DNA of 34,688 nt from Pseudomonadota bacterium (GTDB lineage Bacteria; Pseudomonadota; Gammaproteobacteria; Legionellales; Legionellaceae): the NCBI GenBank assembly GCA_020161725.1, contig JAIUOG010000013.1, positions 1-34,688 of the forward strand, in the 5' to 3' direction. The translations under genes were made by a program, and so were the position numbers. The notes under the pieces were generated by a model. The model did no database searches. It saw only the letters and a list, made by a program, of their open reading frames with translations, and was not told the DNA's origin. Below are positions 15,183 through 23,734 of the stretch, one piece after another (positions within the stretch are counted from its first letter, which is position 1; every line of letters starts with the position of its first letter).

Positions 15183-16163
15183 ATGACTAAAAAAGAACTA
15201 GAAACAGCAAAACCAAAATTAAAATCTACTTTAAGCTTTTTTAATGAAAAACTAACTTATTTAAATGACAAAAGGCTTTTATTAAATCCTAATAAGGGTT
15301 TAGCTCAGTATTTAGCTAAGTCGAAAAAAAATGTGAGAGACCTTACCCCCTTGGATACCACTTTAGGTATTATGAGTTTTTCTCTATATTTACTTCGATT
15401 ACAAACCAATATTGGTTTACTAATGCATCTCCTTTTAGCTGAGAAAAAGAACTCTAAAATACTTAGAGAGTTAGGCTACCGTATTTTAAATGATTGTTTG
15501 TGGGCTGTGGTTAATCTAACTCAGTTTTTTTGGTTATCCTATAGAAAATCGGTATTTGCAGGCTTTCTAGGGCTACAATTAGAAATTTTAGCAAAATTCA
15601 TTGATATTGTAGTGATAATGATTCGCTACCAACAAGAAAAACAGGAATATGAATTAAAATACAGTCAAGCTACAGATATCGAACGTGCTCGTTTGGCAAT
15701 CGAATGGCAGAATAAAGAATTAAATAATCTTCGCTCTTTATTAACTGGTTTATCTATTGTGCTTGTTTTTGGGTTATTTTCTTTTTCAATAATAACAGTA
15801 CCTATTTCGCCCATAGTGACCGCTATTATTCTTGTCAGCTCGCTTTCACGTGTTTTAATTGATATAGAAAAAGACCGACAGTTAATATATCAACTCAAGC
15901 TTAAAGGAGCTAATCCCAAGCAGTTAAAGAGCGAGAAATTGGCAATGACTAAGGGCAGAATGCAGAATTTAAATAAAATCATAATGAATAGTGTTTTTTT
16001 ACCTTTAGGCATTTTCTTGTTGATAACAACCCCAATTCCTGTAGCCATCATAGTCTGCCTTAGTATGTTATTGGTTTATTCTTTAATTAATCATTTGATT
16101 AATATAAATTTTCAAGCTGATAATTCAGCTTCTCTTGGTAAGAAAGTGAATCAATTTGGGTGA
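15183..16163 (+). CDS. Multi-spanning membrane protein of unknown function
   Basis: A 326-residue protein I do not recognise. Hydrophobic stretches occur at about 62-80 and 101-118 (weak) and, clearly, at 190-210 (LLTGLSIVLVFGLFSFSIITV), 212-226 and 269-300 (VFLPLGIFLLITTPIPVAIIVCLSMLLVYSL). Between them is a charged helical segment rich in Lys/Glu/Gln (about 152-185 and 232-262), likely coiled. No catalytic motif is visible. It is divergent from the two-component system and shares the palindrome at 15094-15113, so it may be a target. The ATG has no clear ribosome-binding site. A Dot/Icm effector that inserts into host membranes is possible but not shown. Confidence 0.7.
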   Translation: MTKKELETAKPKLKSTLSFFNEKLTYLNDKRLLLNPNKGLAQYLAKSKKNVRDLTPLDTTLGIMSFSLYLLRLQTNIGLLMHLLLAEKKNSKILRELGYRILNDCLWAVVNLTQFFWLSYRKSVFAGFLGLQLEILAKFIDIVVIMIRYQQEKQEYELKYSQATDIERARLAIEWQNKELNNLRSLLTGLSIVLVFGLFSFSIITVPISPIVTAIILVSSLSRVLIDIEKDRQLIYQLKLKGANPKQLKSEKLAMTKGRMQNLNKIIMNSVFLPLGIFLLITTPIPVAIIVCLSMLLVYSLINHLININFQADNSASLGKKVNQFG

Positions 16164-16446
16164 AGAGATTTTATTCTTAATCAGTGGCATTATATTTATG
16201 TTGCTAAGATCAGTTTTAACTCATCGCAGGTATGCATCATTTTGAATTAAAAGTAAAAATGTGACGAGAAGAATGCTTTGAATCCTAATCAACGTTTTTT
16301 ATTTCGTGTGAATAAGCATGATTTGTAAAACCCGCAATAGTTTTATTCCCAAAGTTGTTTGGTAATTTGACTGGCCACACCTTTTCCTTGAAACTAAGGT
16401 TATCTTTATGTAAATGTGCAGTTATCTCTCTCATGATGAGAACATA
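16164..16446. other. Gap with a possible GNAT scrap; otherwise no gene seen
   Basis: The 283-bp gap has stops in all frames. On the minus strand, bases about 16345-16392 read FQGKGVASQITKQLWE followed by a stop, which looks like the acetyl-CoA loop of a GNAT enzyme, with a frame-shifted tail toward 16290. This is short enough that chance cannot be excluded. An open + strand extension of the kinase gene reaches ATG 16414. Confidence 0.3.
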
Positions 16447-17517
16447 ATGAATAATCAATTACAAGATACGCAAGATTCTACTCGTATCATAACCTATAGC
16501 AATATTGCTACTGAATTAGCATTGCTTAGCGATCAATGTCTCACAGAACTTGTCAAAAATGCTATGCCTATTGGCACAAGCATTGGTGGTACATCTGCAT
16601 TATTAGAAATTAGCGAAAAAAAAGTGTTTATTAAAAAAATCCGTATAACAGATATTGAGAGACGCCCCGAAAATATAATGTCGACAAGAAATATTTTTGA
16701 ACTCCCACTTTATTACCAATATGGTATTGGTTCGGCAGGTTTTGGTGTATGGCGTGAATTAGCCACTCATATTATGACAACTAATTGGATTCTCTCGGGT
16801 GAATGTAAAAACTTTCCTTTAATGTATCATTGGCGCCTGTTGCCAAGAACTATCTTGGAAGCACCAACTTTAGAACAATTAGCAGAACTTGAGAGTGATG
16901 TTGAGTGGTGGGGGGGATCATCAATAATTCGCGCACGTCTTATGGAAAATCTAAAGGCTTCAGCAGATATTGTTGTATTTCTAGAGTATTTTCCAGAAAC
17001 CTTAAATAAGTGGCTTCATCAGCAGATTCTTGTTGGAGGGGATGTAGCTGAGTCGGCATCTAAAATGGTTGATAGTAATCTTAATGCGATTACCTCTTTT
17101 ATCAATTCGCGCGGATTACTGCATTTTGATGCACATTTTAATAATATAATGACAGATGGCCATGATTTATATTTTACCGATTTTGGCTTGGCAATATGCT
17201 CACAGTTTGATTTGTCAGAAGCTGAATTAGATTTTTTCAAGAAAAACTATAACTATGATCAGTGCTATACGAAGGCTTATTTTGTTGAATGGTTACTTAA
17301 AGAATTATTTGGAGCAGAGAATTGGGTTATTGGAAATTACAATGCTATGTTGCATGAATATGCCGCTGGAAAAGGAAGGCTGCTTTTGCCCGCAATAGAA
17401 ACGATAATACGGCGTTATGCACCTATTGCGGTTATAATGAATGAGTTTTTCATAAAGCTTAAGAAATCCAAATCAACATCATATCCAACTACTGAGCTTG
17501 AATCTATTATCTTATAA
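16447..17517 (+). CDS. Eukaryotic-like protein kinase / kinase-fold protein
   Basis: A 356-residue protein from ATG 16447; an in-frame ATG at 16414 would add 11 residues but is less well placed. Kinase hallmarks in order are a glycine-rich loop (IGTSIGGTSALLEI), a VFIKK lysine, a hinge segment FLEYFPETLNKWL, the catalytic loop HFDAHFNNIM (HxDxxxxN) and the metal motif FTDFGLA (DFG). The order and spacing fit a protein kinase or kinase-like fold better than the APH group. The target is unknown. It lies in the accessory block with no partner on its strand. Legionella commonly exports such kinases through Dot/Icm, but no secretion signal can be judged here. Confidence 0.78.
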   Translation: MNNQLQDTQDSTRIITYSNIATELALLSDQCLTELVKNAMPIGTSIGGTSALLEISEKKVFIKKIRITDIERRPENIMSTRNIFELPLYYQYGIGSAGFGVWRELATHIMTTNWILSGECKNFPLMYHWRLLPRTILEAPTLEQLAELESDVEWWGGSSIIRARLMENLKASADIVVFLEYFPETLNKWLHQQILVGGDVAESASKMVDSNLNAITSFINSRGLLHFDAHFNNIMTDGHDLYFTDFGLAICSQFDLSEAELDFFKKNYNYDQCYTKAYFVEWLLKELFGAENWVIGNYNAMLHEYAAGKGRLLLPAIETIIRRYAPIAVIMNEFFIKLKKSKSTSYPTTELESIIL

Positions 17518-17583
17518 TCTAACAAAAAGAACTTTTAGTGACGGCGAAAAATCTATCCAGATTGTCTCTTAAAGGCTTAAGGC

Positions 17584-18051
17584 TCATAGAATAGACACCA
17601 TTATAGTTACAACTTGTTTCTTAAATCGGTCTATGGCCATAAATTTTAAGCCCAATTTTTCATAATATGGCACAAGGCTAGGTTCAAATGCGAAAAGATA
17701 AAGTTTTTTAAAATTTAAATCTCGTGCCTTCTGTTTTGCTTTTTCTACTAACATTTTACCAATACCCTGATTTTGATGGGCTTTATCAACAACCAATGAT
17801 TCTATCCAAGGAGTTAAATCTGTTCTGATTTCATCATTTCTATATAAGGATATAGCGCCAATAACTTCAGCATCTTTTAATGCGATTAAGGTAAGTGGCA
17901 AGACGTTATCATTTAACTCATTATAAAATCCCTGCTCAACCTGTTTAATAGAGATATCAGAAAAATAATTACTCAGGGAGTCATGCCAAATTTTGGCAAC
18001 GACTGGAATTAGTTCGGGGTATTTATTTAAATTAGCTATTTTGATAGCCAT
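17584..18051 (-). CDS. GNAT-family N-acetyltransferase
   Basis: A 155-residue single-domain GNAT enzyme of usual length. Motif A reads SLVVDKAHQNQGIGKMLVEKAKQKA (the QNQGIG acetyl-CoA pyrophosphate loop), followed by LYLFAFEPSLVPYYEKLGLKF, the motif B helix and the conserved YYEKLG. The substrate is unknown. The neighbours are an APH(9)-type kinase, an AAC(6')-like remnant and a kinase-like gene. A degraded relative lies at 13070-13299. The ATG at 18051 has a weak AGAAGAG upstream. Confidence 0.87.
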   Translation of the reverse strand: MAIKIANLNKYPELIPVVAKIWHDSLSNYFSDISIKQVEQGFYNELNDNVLPLTLIALKDAEVIGAISLYRNDEIRTDLTPWIESLVVDKAHQNQGIGKMLVEKAKQKARDLNFKKLYLFAFEPSLVPYYEKLGLKFMAIDRFKKQVVTIMVSIL

Positions 18052-18078
18052 AAAATTATTGCTCTTCTACACTTTTTA

Positions 18079-18162
18079 TCATGATACAGTAATTTGCAGC
18101 TTCGCTATAACTGTGTATTCAAATCCTGATTTTTCGTAACAACGAATAGCTTGGGTATTATC
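18079..18162 (-). pseudogene. 3' remnant of a second AAC(6')-like acetyltransferase
   Basis: The minus strand reads DNTQAIRCYEKSGFEYTV and ends at a TGA at 18079. It is the C-terminal motif of AAC(6')-type GNAT enzymes and resembles the matching end of the pseudogene at 9581-9834 (DNIQAIRCYKKSG), including an identical 19-base DNA stretch around 18135-18153. Nothing upstream of it is coding, so only about 27 codons survive. Confidence 0.65.
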
Positions 18163-18212
18163 TTAGATAGATCTAGCCATTTCTAGAAAATTTCTTTCAT
18201 GGCAAAATTCAG

Positions 18213-19232
18213 CTATATTGAGCTAAAGTTTTCATCTGTGTGGAATGCTATATCTATCACGCCGTTAGGCTCAAACATCGCTACAAAATGTTGGTACATT
18301 TCTAATCTATTTTCACTATTAACTGTTTTTAAAAGTAGCTCTTGTCCATATTCTGCTATATCTTCAACAATTCGTTCATGCCGATAATAGGCTAAAATTG
18401 TTCTGTTTATTTCAATCTGTCCATAGCCCTTGTAGAAAACTGCTTCTTCCTGTGGTTTATTCCAAACATTGGCTACACCACCGCCGATAAACATGAGGTC
18501 ACGTTCTTTAGGTGCCATGATGGGATCATCCCAATCAACGATATAAATAGTATTATCATCATTAGCTATCAATACATTGCCACCATGAATATCTGAATGA
18601 CAAAATACAAATTGGTGTGATTCATTTTGAAGATTTCGTGCCAAATATTCGGCTCTATCTACCAACCGCTGGATTATCTTTATATTTTTCTTCATAAAGT
18701 CCAGCAAATTTAGAGCTACTTTGTCTCCGATTGGTTTAGCTTCAATGCGGGGGTAAAGAGAACGCACAATATCTCGCCATTTTGAGGAAAAGCTTTCTCG
18801 CCTCATTTGCTCTTGGATTTTGGGAGGCACATTAATTTCATGAACCTGCCTTAAAGTTTTACCGAGTTTTAGCCATTGCTCATTTGTTAATGTACTTGTA
18901 AATCCATCTTGCCCTTCGATGAATGGATACAAAATAAGCGTAAAATTATGAAGAGGCTGTATGGGCTGTCCTTCTATCGTTTTCACTGGGAAAATAACTT
19001 GCTGAATTCCTGCCTTATGCAATAGTTGTATGGTGGTAATAGCAATATCCGAATGATGACCACGTTTTATTTTTACGAAGAAATTAGATTTATTTTGCGC
19101 TTGTGCTTTATAGATAGCTGCATTGATATCTGCACCTAAGGGAAGAAAGCTCAGCGAAATAATTTTTATACCGTAATGTTTATAAATACAATCAATAATT
19201 GTACTTTCTGAAAGAGCTTGATTGACTAGCAT
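18213..19232 (-). CDS. aph(9)-Ia-like: Spectinomycin phosphotransferase, APH(9)-Ia-like
   Basis: A 339-residue kinase whose blocks closely match, from memory, APH(9)-Ia of L. pneumophila (331 residues). These are the N-lobe ADINAAIYKAQAQNKSNFFVKIKRGHHSD, LILYPFIEGQDGFTSTLT, the catalytic loop FCHSDIHGGNVL, the metal motif YIVDWDDPIMAPKERDLMFIGGGVANVWNKP, and YYRHERIVEDIAEYGQELL. Family knowledge: APH(9) transfers phosphate from ATP to the 9-hydroxyl of spectinomycin. It starts 49 nt after icmF on the same strand, so read-through from the icmH-icmF operon is possible. It occupies the position of tphA in L. pneumophila. In vivo resistance is not shown by sequence. Confidence 0.9.
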   Translation of the reverse strand: MLVNQALSESTIIDCIYKHYGIKIISLSFLPLGADINAAIYKAQAQNKSNFFVKIKRGHHSDIAITTIQLLHKAGIQQVIFPVKTIEGQPIQPLHNFTLILYPFIEGQDGFTSTLTNEQWLKLGKTLRQVHEINVPPKIQEQMRRESFSSKWRDIVRSLYPRIEAKPIGDKVALNLLDFMKKNIKIIQRLVDRAEYLARNLQNESHQFVFCHSDIHGGNVLIANDDNTIYIVDWDDPIMAPKERDLMFIGGGVANVWNKPQEEAVFYKGYGQIEINRTILAYYRHERIVEDIAEYGQELLLKTVNSENRLEMYQHFVAMFEPNGVIDIAFHTDENFSSI

Positions 19233-19281
19233 AGGATTTTTCCATAAAGTCCAGGCTCTTTCGCAGGCTCATCTGTCTGTA

Positions 19282-22203
19282 TCAAGCAATCGTTTCCGTC
19301 AACTGAAAACCGGTTAAAATGCCTGGGCTAAAGGGATTGATGAGATTTTGGGTTTTTAGTAAATAACGACCAGAATTACCATTAATTTCAAAAAGAATTT
19401 GTAAACTAGAACTGTCATTGGCATCAACGAGCACATTAACTTTCTGAAGCATTTTGAAGAAAGCCCAGGGGCCTGTTTCATCTAGTTCAAAATGGTTGCC
19501 TTCAATGGACGATAAAACCAATTTAGCATTAATACTTGGCCACTGAAAATCAGTATAGGAGTCACTATTTTGGTCATCTAAAAGCTGTGTATTACCAATA
19601 GAAAGTGTTAGGTTTGCAACAATTGGATCTAAGTTTATTTTTTGTAAACTGAACTCAATCTTTGATTTTGCTTCATTATTAGGGAAAAACATGTTGCTAA
19701 TCACATTGGCGCGCATGAGTTCATCTAGTAATTCAGTTGAAATAGGTAAAACATAACCATCTATTTCTTTTGATTTCCATTGAGGGGTCGATGTATCTAA
19801 AAAGGGTTTAATATAATTAGCAACAAATTGATTCAATTTACCCTGGGGGCTAAAGAAGCTATTAAATTCATCTAAGGCAATTTCTTTTTCTTCATTCGCA
19901 TTAAGAGGGTATCGGTTAGCAATATTTTTTTCATAGGAATTAAAAATATTTTCTTTCCATTGCTTATTAATATAATTTTTAGAGTCACTGACCAAAATAT
20001 ACCAACTATCATCAGCCAATTGTTTTGTCCAGCTAGCGATAGGCTCTGGTAGTTGTTTTGCTTTGGTGTACAAAACGCTGATAGGATCGGATTGAATATT
20101 ATCTTGGAAGCGCGCTTTAGTTAAATCAAATACCGTATGGCCGTCGTCTTTTACAAAAGATAAGGTCGTTAGGAATTTTTCAAGTTCAATAATATTTTGA
20201 CTTAATTCTTTAGTTGCAAGCGTTGATAAAAGATTAAAATTAGTGAACTGACTTGCAACTTTTTCATTAAAGACGCTCTTTGTACTATCTAATTCAGGGC
20301 TAGTCTCAGATTGAATAAGGCTAATTAGTTGAGAAAACGAATTTTTTTGATAAAGCAGCGTGGTTAATTCTTTTGCTTGTTTAAAATTTTGATAATGAAG
20401 CGGTTTCGTATGATTAATAAAACCTTGCCACCAGGTTGTGTATTCAAAACAATAAGCTTCTTGTAATTGCTGAGGTAAACTAGCCAAATCTTGTCTAGCT
20501 AAAACCCAATTTTCAGCTTGCAGCTTATTAGCAATTTGGGGAATGGTGCTTATCACTTCATGAAACCCAAGTTTAGTATAGTAAAAGGGTAATTCAGTTG
20601 TTGGCAAAGAGAAACCTTCTATTGTTATGGCTGTCTTTTGACTAGGAAATTGATTTTTAGCTAAAGAATAATAAAGGTAAGTTGGTGGTAAGGCGTTTAA
20701 ATAGTTACGAGTATCAAGCACTATTTGTTTGTTAATATCGACCTTTGTTAAAGGTGTTTTAAGTATATCTTTTAATAAGCTTAATTCTTTGCTAATTTCT
20801 TTTGAATCTTCGTCTTTTAGCCAAAACGCTTTAAACCAATTCACAACTTCAGTTTCAGAATAATATTGATTGTTACCTAACATTAAATAAACTTTTAACG
20901 CTTGATAACGTTCTACCTGATTTTTTTGTGGAGCCGACATGGATTCTTCTAAAGCGGCTAACAATTTAGGTAAGAAATTATGATAAATTTGATGTTCTGC
21001 ACTTTTATTTAATTTTGATTTTAACTTTGATAGTGAAGAACTCGCTAAAAAATGACTAGGCACTTGGCTAAGTTTTACATTGGCTTTTGATAAATGGTAA
21101 AGCGCTTTGGCATCACCTTTGTCTTGGTGAAGCGCTTCATACGCTAATAATTCTTTGCTTGCTTCATCAAGTAGGCGGGTTGATTTAAAATGTTGATTAA
21201 GCATGGTCAAAATTAACAAACTAACGGTACCCGCAGTCGCACCAATTAACCATTTATGTAAGATGGGAAGCCCTTCACTTTGACGTTTGGTTTGATCTTG
21301 GATGGCTAATAAAGCCCCTTCAATAAAATAAGGGCGATAATTATTAGATTGAGTATATCTATCCTGTACAACCAAAGCATATTCATGTTGTATTTTTTGA
21401 TTCAATCTATCAAGGCAAACTCCACCTTGCTCACCACTAGTAAAATAAACCGCTTTTAAGCGAAACCAATTAAGCGCTAAATTTTGAATGAGCGATAAAA
21501 GAGGAACCCTTAGGCTTGTTAACTGTAAGGGGAATTCACGAATTAAGCTTCGCTTCACTGTTGATCTTGCTGGATGAAGTTTATTGATGATTTGTTGGCT
21601 TAAAACCTCAATCATAGCTTCAAATTTCAAGCGTGAATTTTCAATTAATTTATTTCTTTGCTTGATATTTTCTAAAGAAAAACCAAGTGGCTTGCATAAT
21701 TCTGTTGGATGATCGCCCTGGAAAAATTCACAAAAGCCTGCCATAGCATCAAGTTTGGTAAATATGAAACTAATATCTACAGGGTAAGTTAATGCCTCGC
21801 CAAAACGGTAAAGTAAGTCAGTATGTGCTTTACAGTGCTCAATTAAGTGTGAGGGCTCTATGTGTAAAAGTTCGTTGGAATCGATGGCTAAGATAAAACC
21901 AGAAATTTTGACTAAGGGATGGCATTTATTCAATTGTTTTAATGTATAGCTAATCAAATTATCGCTTTGATTAAACCAAGTTTCACCTAACTCTAAAATA
22001 ACACCCTTATTGTTATAATAAAGATTGACTGAATCCTCATCATTAAGTGGATAAACAGTTAAATTAGATTGGCGAAGTAAAGTCGTTTTCCCCTGATCTT
22101 TTTTACCTGTTAATAATACGAAAGAAAGAGGGGTGGTTTGTGGCTTTAACTGGTTAAAAATCCTTTTTAAAGAATCACAAATTTGACTTAAACGTTTTTC
22201 CAT
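19282..22203 (-). CDS. icmF: Dot/Icm core-stabilising protein IcmF
   Basis: A 973-residue protein, the length of L. pneumophila IcmF. A P-loop lies at residues 33-40 (GKKDQGKT), one clear membrane helix at about 304-322 (LIGATAGTVSLLILTMLN), and the large periplasmic C-terminal half follows. Family knowledge: IcmF (TssM family) works with DotU/IcmH to stabilise the Dot/Icm core complex and assist its polar placement. Start and dotU stop overlap as TAATG at 22201-22205, so translation is coupled. It is convergent with icmB, but the usual downstream tphA is absent. Confidence 0.96.
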   Translation of the reverse strand: MEKRLSQICDSLKRIFNQLKPQTTPLSFVLLTGKKDQGKTTLLRQSNLTVYPLNDEDSVNLYYNNKGVILELGETWFNQSDNLISYTLKQLNKCHPLVKISGFILAIDSNELLHIEPSHLIEHCKAHTDLLYRFGEALTYPVDISFIFTKLDAMAGFCEFFQGDHPTELCKPLGFSLENIKQRNKLIENSRLKFEAMIEVLSQQIINKLHPARSTVKRSLIREFPLQLTSLRVPLLSLIQNLALNWFRLKAVYFTSGEQGGVCLDRLNQKIQHEYALVVQDRYTQSNNYRPYFIEGALLAIQDQTKRQSEGLPILHKWLIGATAGTVSLLILTMLNQHFKSTRLLDEASKELLAYEALHQDKGDAKALYHLSKANVKLSQVPSHFLASSSLSKLKSKLNKSAEHQIYHNFLPKLLAALEESMSAPQKNQVERYQALKVYLMLGNNQYYSETEVVNWFKAFWLKDEDSKEISKELSLLKDILKTPLTKVDINKQIVLDTRNYLNALPPTYLYYSLAKNQFPSQKTAITIEGFSLPTTELPFYYTKLGFHEVISTIPQIANKLQAENWVLARQDLASLPQQLQEAYCFEYTTWWQGFINHTKPLHYQNFKQAKELTTLLYQKNSFSQLISLIQSETSPELDSTKSVFNEKVASQFTNFNLLSTLATKELSQNIIELEKFLTTLSFVKDDGHTVFDLTKARFQDNIQSDPISVLYTKAKQLPEPIASWTKQLADDSWYILVSDSKNYINKQWKENIFNSYEKNIANRYPLNANEEKEIALDEFNSFFSPQGKLNQFVANYIKPFLDTSTPQWKSKEIDGYVLPISTELLDELMRANVISNMFFPNNEAKSKIEFSLQKINLDPIVANLTLSIGNTQLLDDQNSDSYTDFQWPSINAKLVLSSIEGNHFELDETGPWAFFKMLQKVNVLVDANDSSSLQILFEINGNSGRYLLKTQNLINPFSPGILTGFQLTETIA

Positions 22204-23015
22204 TAATCATCCAAACTCAAGGTAAGATTAGAGCTCAATTGCACTGTATTTGCTTGTTTTTCTAAAAGTACATGGCTAAGAAAATAACTTCCAATAAGTA
22301 GACTAAAAGCAATTAGCCCCATTTTAATTAATGGTTTGTTATCTTGTGGTAATGGTTCAATTTCTTGCGATTCATTAAATAATCGATGGGGCTTATTAAC
22401 TCGGTATTCTTGAATGAGTTGATATAATTCTTCGATTAAATTATCTAATACCTGTCTTCCGTCAGCTTTACCATGTTGCTTCCCTTCAAAGCCTGCAATA
22501 AGGCAATAATAAGCTAATTCAACTAAATCGAGGTATTGATTTGGCCTTTGTTTGACATAATGCACGATATCAAAAAAGCGTTCTTCAGGGCCTTTTTCAT
22601 CATAAGATGAAGGAGTGAAGGCTTTAAATTCAGCAGGCTGTTGATAGACTCTTAGATAATTTTTTCCTACTAATTCATCAATTGTGGCGCATAGCAAATA
22701 ATGAGCGATAGCATCAATTTCGTTTGTATAACTTTTGTCACTTATTCGGCTGTGAAACGCTTGTAACTCATGTTCAATATTATTTCTAATATCGTTAACA
22801 GGGGGGAGTGAAGTTGTTAAATATAACCGTTCTAACAGCGAAAGCAGCGGGCCCGCAGCAGCAACCAAGGGATTAGTTGAAAAGGGGGCTATAAATAATT
22901 TAGACCGATAATAACCCTGTGGTAAAAACTGTTTATGAAGATCGGGTAAACGCTGGATAAACGAAGCTGCTTGATTATCATAATGAGTGATCTGGCTTGA
23001 AGTTGAATGGCTCAT
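22203..23015 (-). CDS. icmH: Dot/Icm protein DotU/IcmH
   Basis: A 270-residue protein (L. pneumophila IcmH is about 261), TssL/DotU family. The cytoplasmic N-terminal domain has the family blocks FIAPFSTNPLVAAAGPLLSLLERL, DEIDAIAHYLLCATIDE-type helix, PEERFFDIVHYVKQRPNQYLDLVELAYYCLIAGFEGKQHG, and a C-terminal anchor helix (about 230-250, MGLIAFSLLIGSYFLSHVLL). Family knowledge: inner-membrane partner of IcmF that stabilises the Dot/Icm core. First gene of the dotU-icmF pair. Confidence 0.95.
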   Translation of the reverse strand: MSHSTSSQITHYDNQAASFIQRLPDLHKQFLPQGYYRSKLFIAPFSTNPLVAAAGPLLSLLERLYLTTSLPPVNDIRNNIEHELQAFHSRISDKSYTNEIDAIAHYLLCATIDELVGKNYLRVYQQPAEFKAFTPSSYDEKGPEERFFDIVHYVKQRPNQYLDLVELAYYCLIAGFEGKQHGKADGRQVLDNLIEELYQLIQEYRVNKPHRLFNESQEIEPLPQDNKPLIKMGLIAFSLLIGSYFLSHVLLEKQANTVQLSSNLTLSLDD

Positions 23016-23125
23016 TGCTAACTCTTGCAGTCTTAAATTATTGGTGTTTTAACTGCAAATCATCATACGTTATCTCAAATCCATTGTCGATAATTAGCTA
23101 AAAAGAGTTTGTTAAAGAAATCTAA

Positions 23126-23560
23126 TTATTCGGGGTTAAAATAACGTCTTACCCAGGCTTCTCCTAAATGGTCAAAGCAATCACCTAAATATTCGCTTAA
23201 TTCTTCTTGTGTTAAATGATGCTCAAAACCGATAGGTTCAACTTCGTGATGGAAATAATCACCAAAATAATGCTCACAAAAAAGAAGATAACTTTGCGTA
23301 TGTAAAATAAAGCTATGCCAAAGTTTATCAAGAACTAAAAGAGGCCCAAATAAATGGCTTTTTTTCCCGTTGTCTTTGCGTTTTTTAGCAAGCCACATCC
23401 AAGACAACAAATCTTGAAAGAAGATAAGAGCCTCATCAAAACTATAATGCCCTTCATGAAAACAAAAATGGTGAAGAACAGCCTCATTTTGATAGTTTTG
23501 AATTTCTTTTAAGCTTAACTTAGCCATGACCACAGCAGCTTTTTTGTAGGTTTTTATCAT
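23126..23560 (-). CDS. Small DUF1399/GRDP-like hypothetical protein
   Basis: A 144-residue, His/Trp-rich soluble protein. The central LVLDKLWHSFILHTQSYLLFCEHYFGDYFHHEVEP resembles the DxxWHxHxLxTxxYxxxCxxxFGxxxxH pattern of glycine-rich-domain-containing proteins (DUF1399), here without the first Asp-context. Function is unknown. The start at 23560 has AGG 8 nt upstream; the next ATG (residue 12) has none. It lies 110 nt from dotU on the same strand, but operon membership is unclear. Confidence 0.65.
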   Translation of the reverse strand: MIKTYKKAAVVMAKLSLKEIQNYQNEAVLHHFCFHEGHYSFDEALIFFQDLLSWMWLAKKRKDNGKKSHLFGPLLVLDKLWHSFILHTQSYLLFCEHYFGDYFHHEVEPIGFEHHLTQEELSEYLGDCFDHLGEAWVRRYFNPE

Positions 23561-23734
23561 TTAAAACCTGACTTATAATTTTGCATAAAAGCTCTTCTTT
23601 AGACATTTATTGGCTCCAGATGTGAAAATTGTTAATTTGACCAGCATATCTAATAAAAATCAACCATTAACTGTGTTAATGTTCTATAATCGCGTGTTTT
23701 GAATAACAGGGTAAGCTTTCGTTTAACCATCCTC

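Noticed and set aside
16290..16392. Full GNAT pseudogene in the gap before the kinase
   Set aside because: Only one short motif-like stretch is visible, with stops and shifts around it; kept as a low-confidence note rather than a gene.
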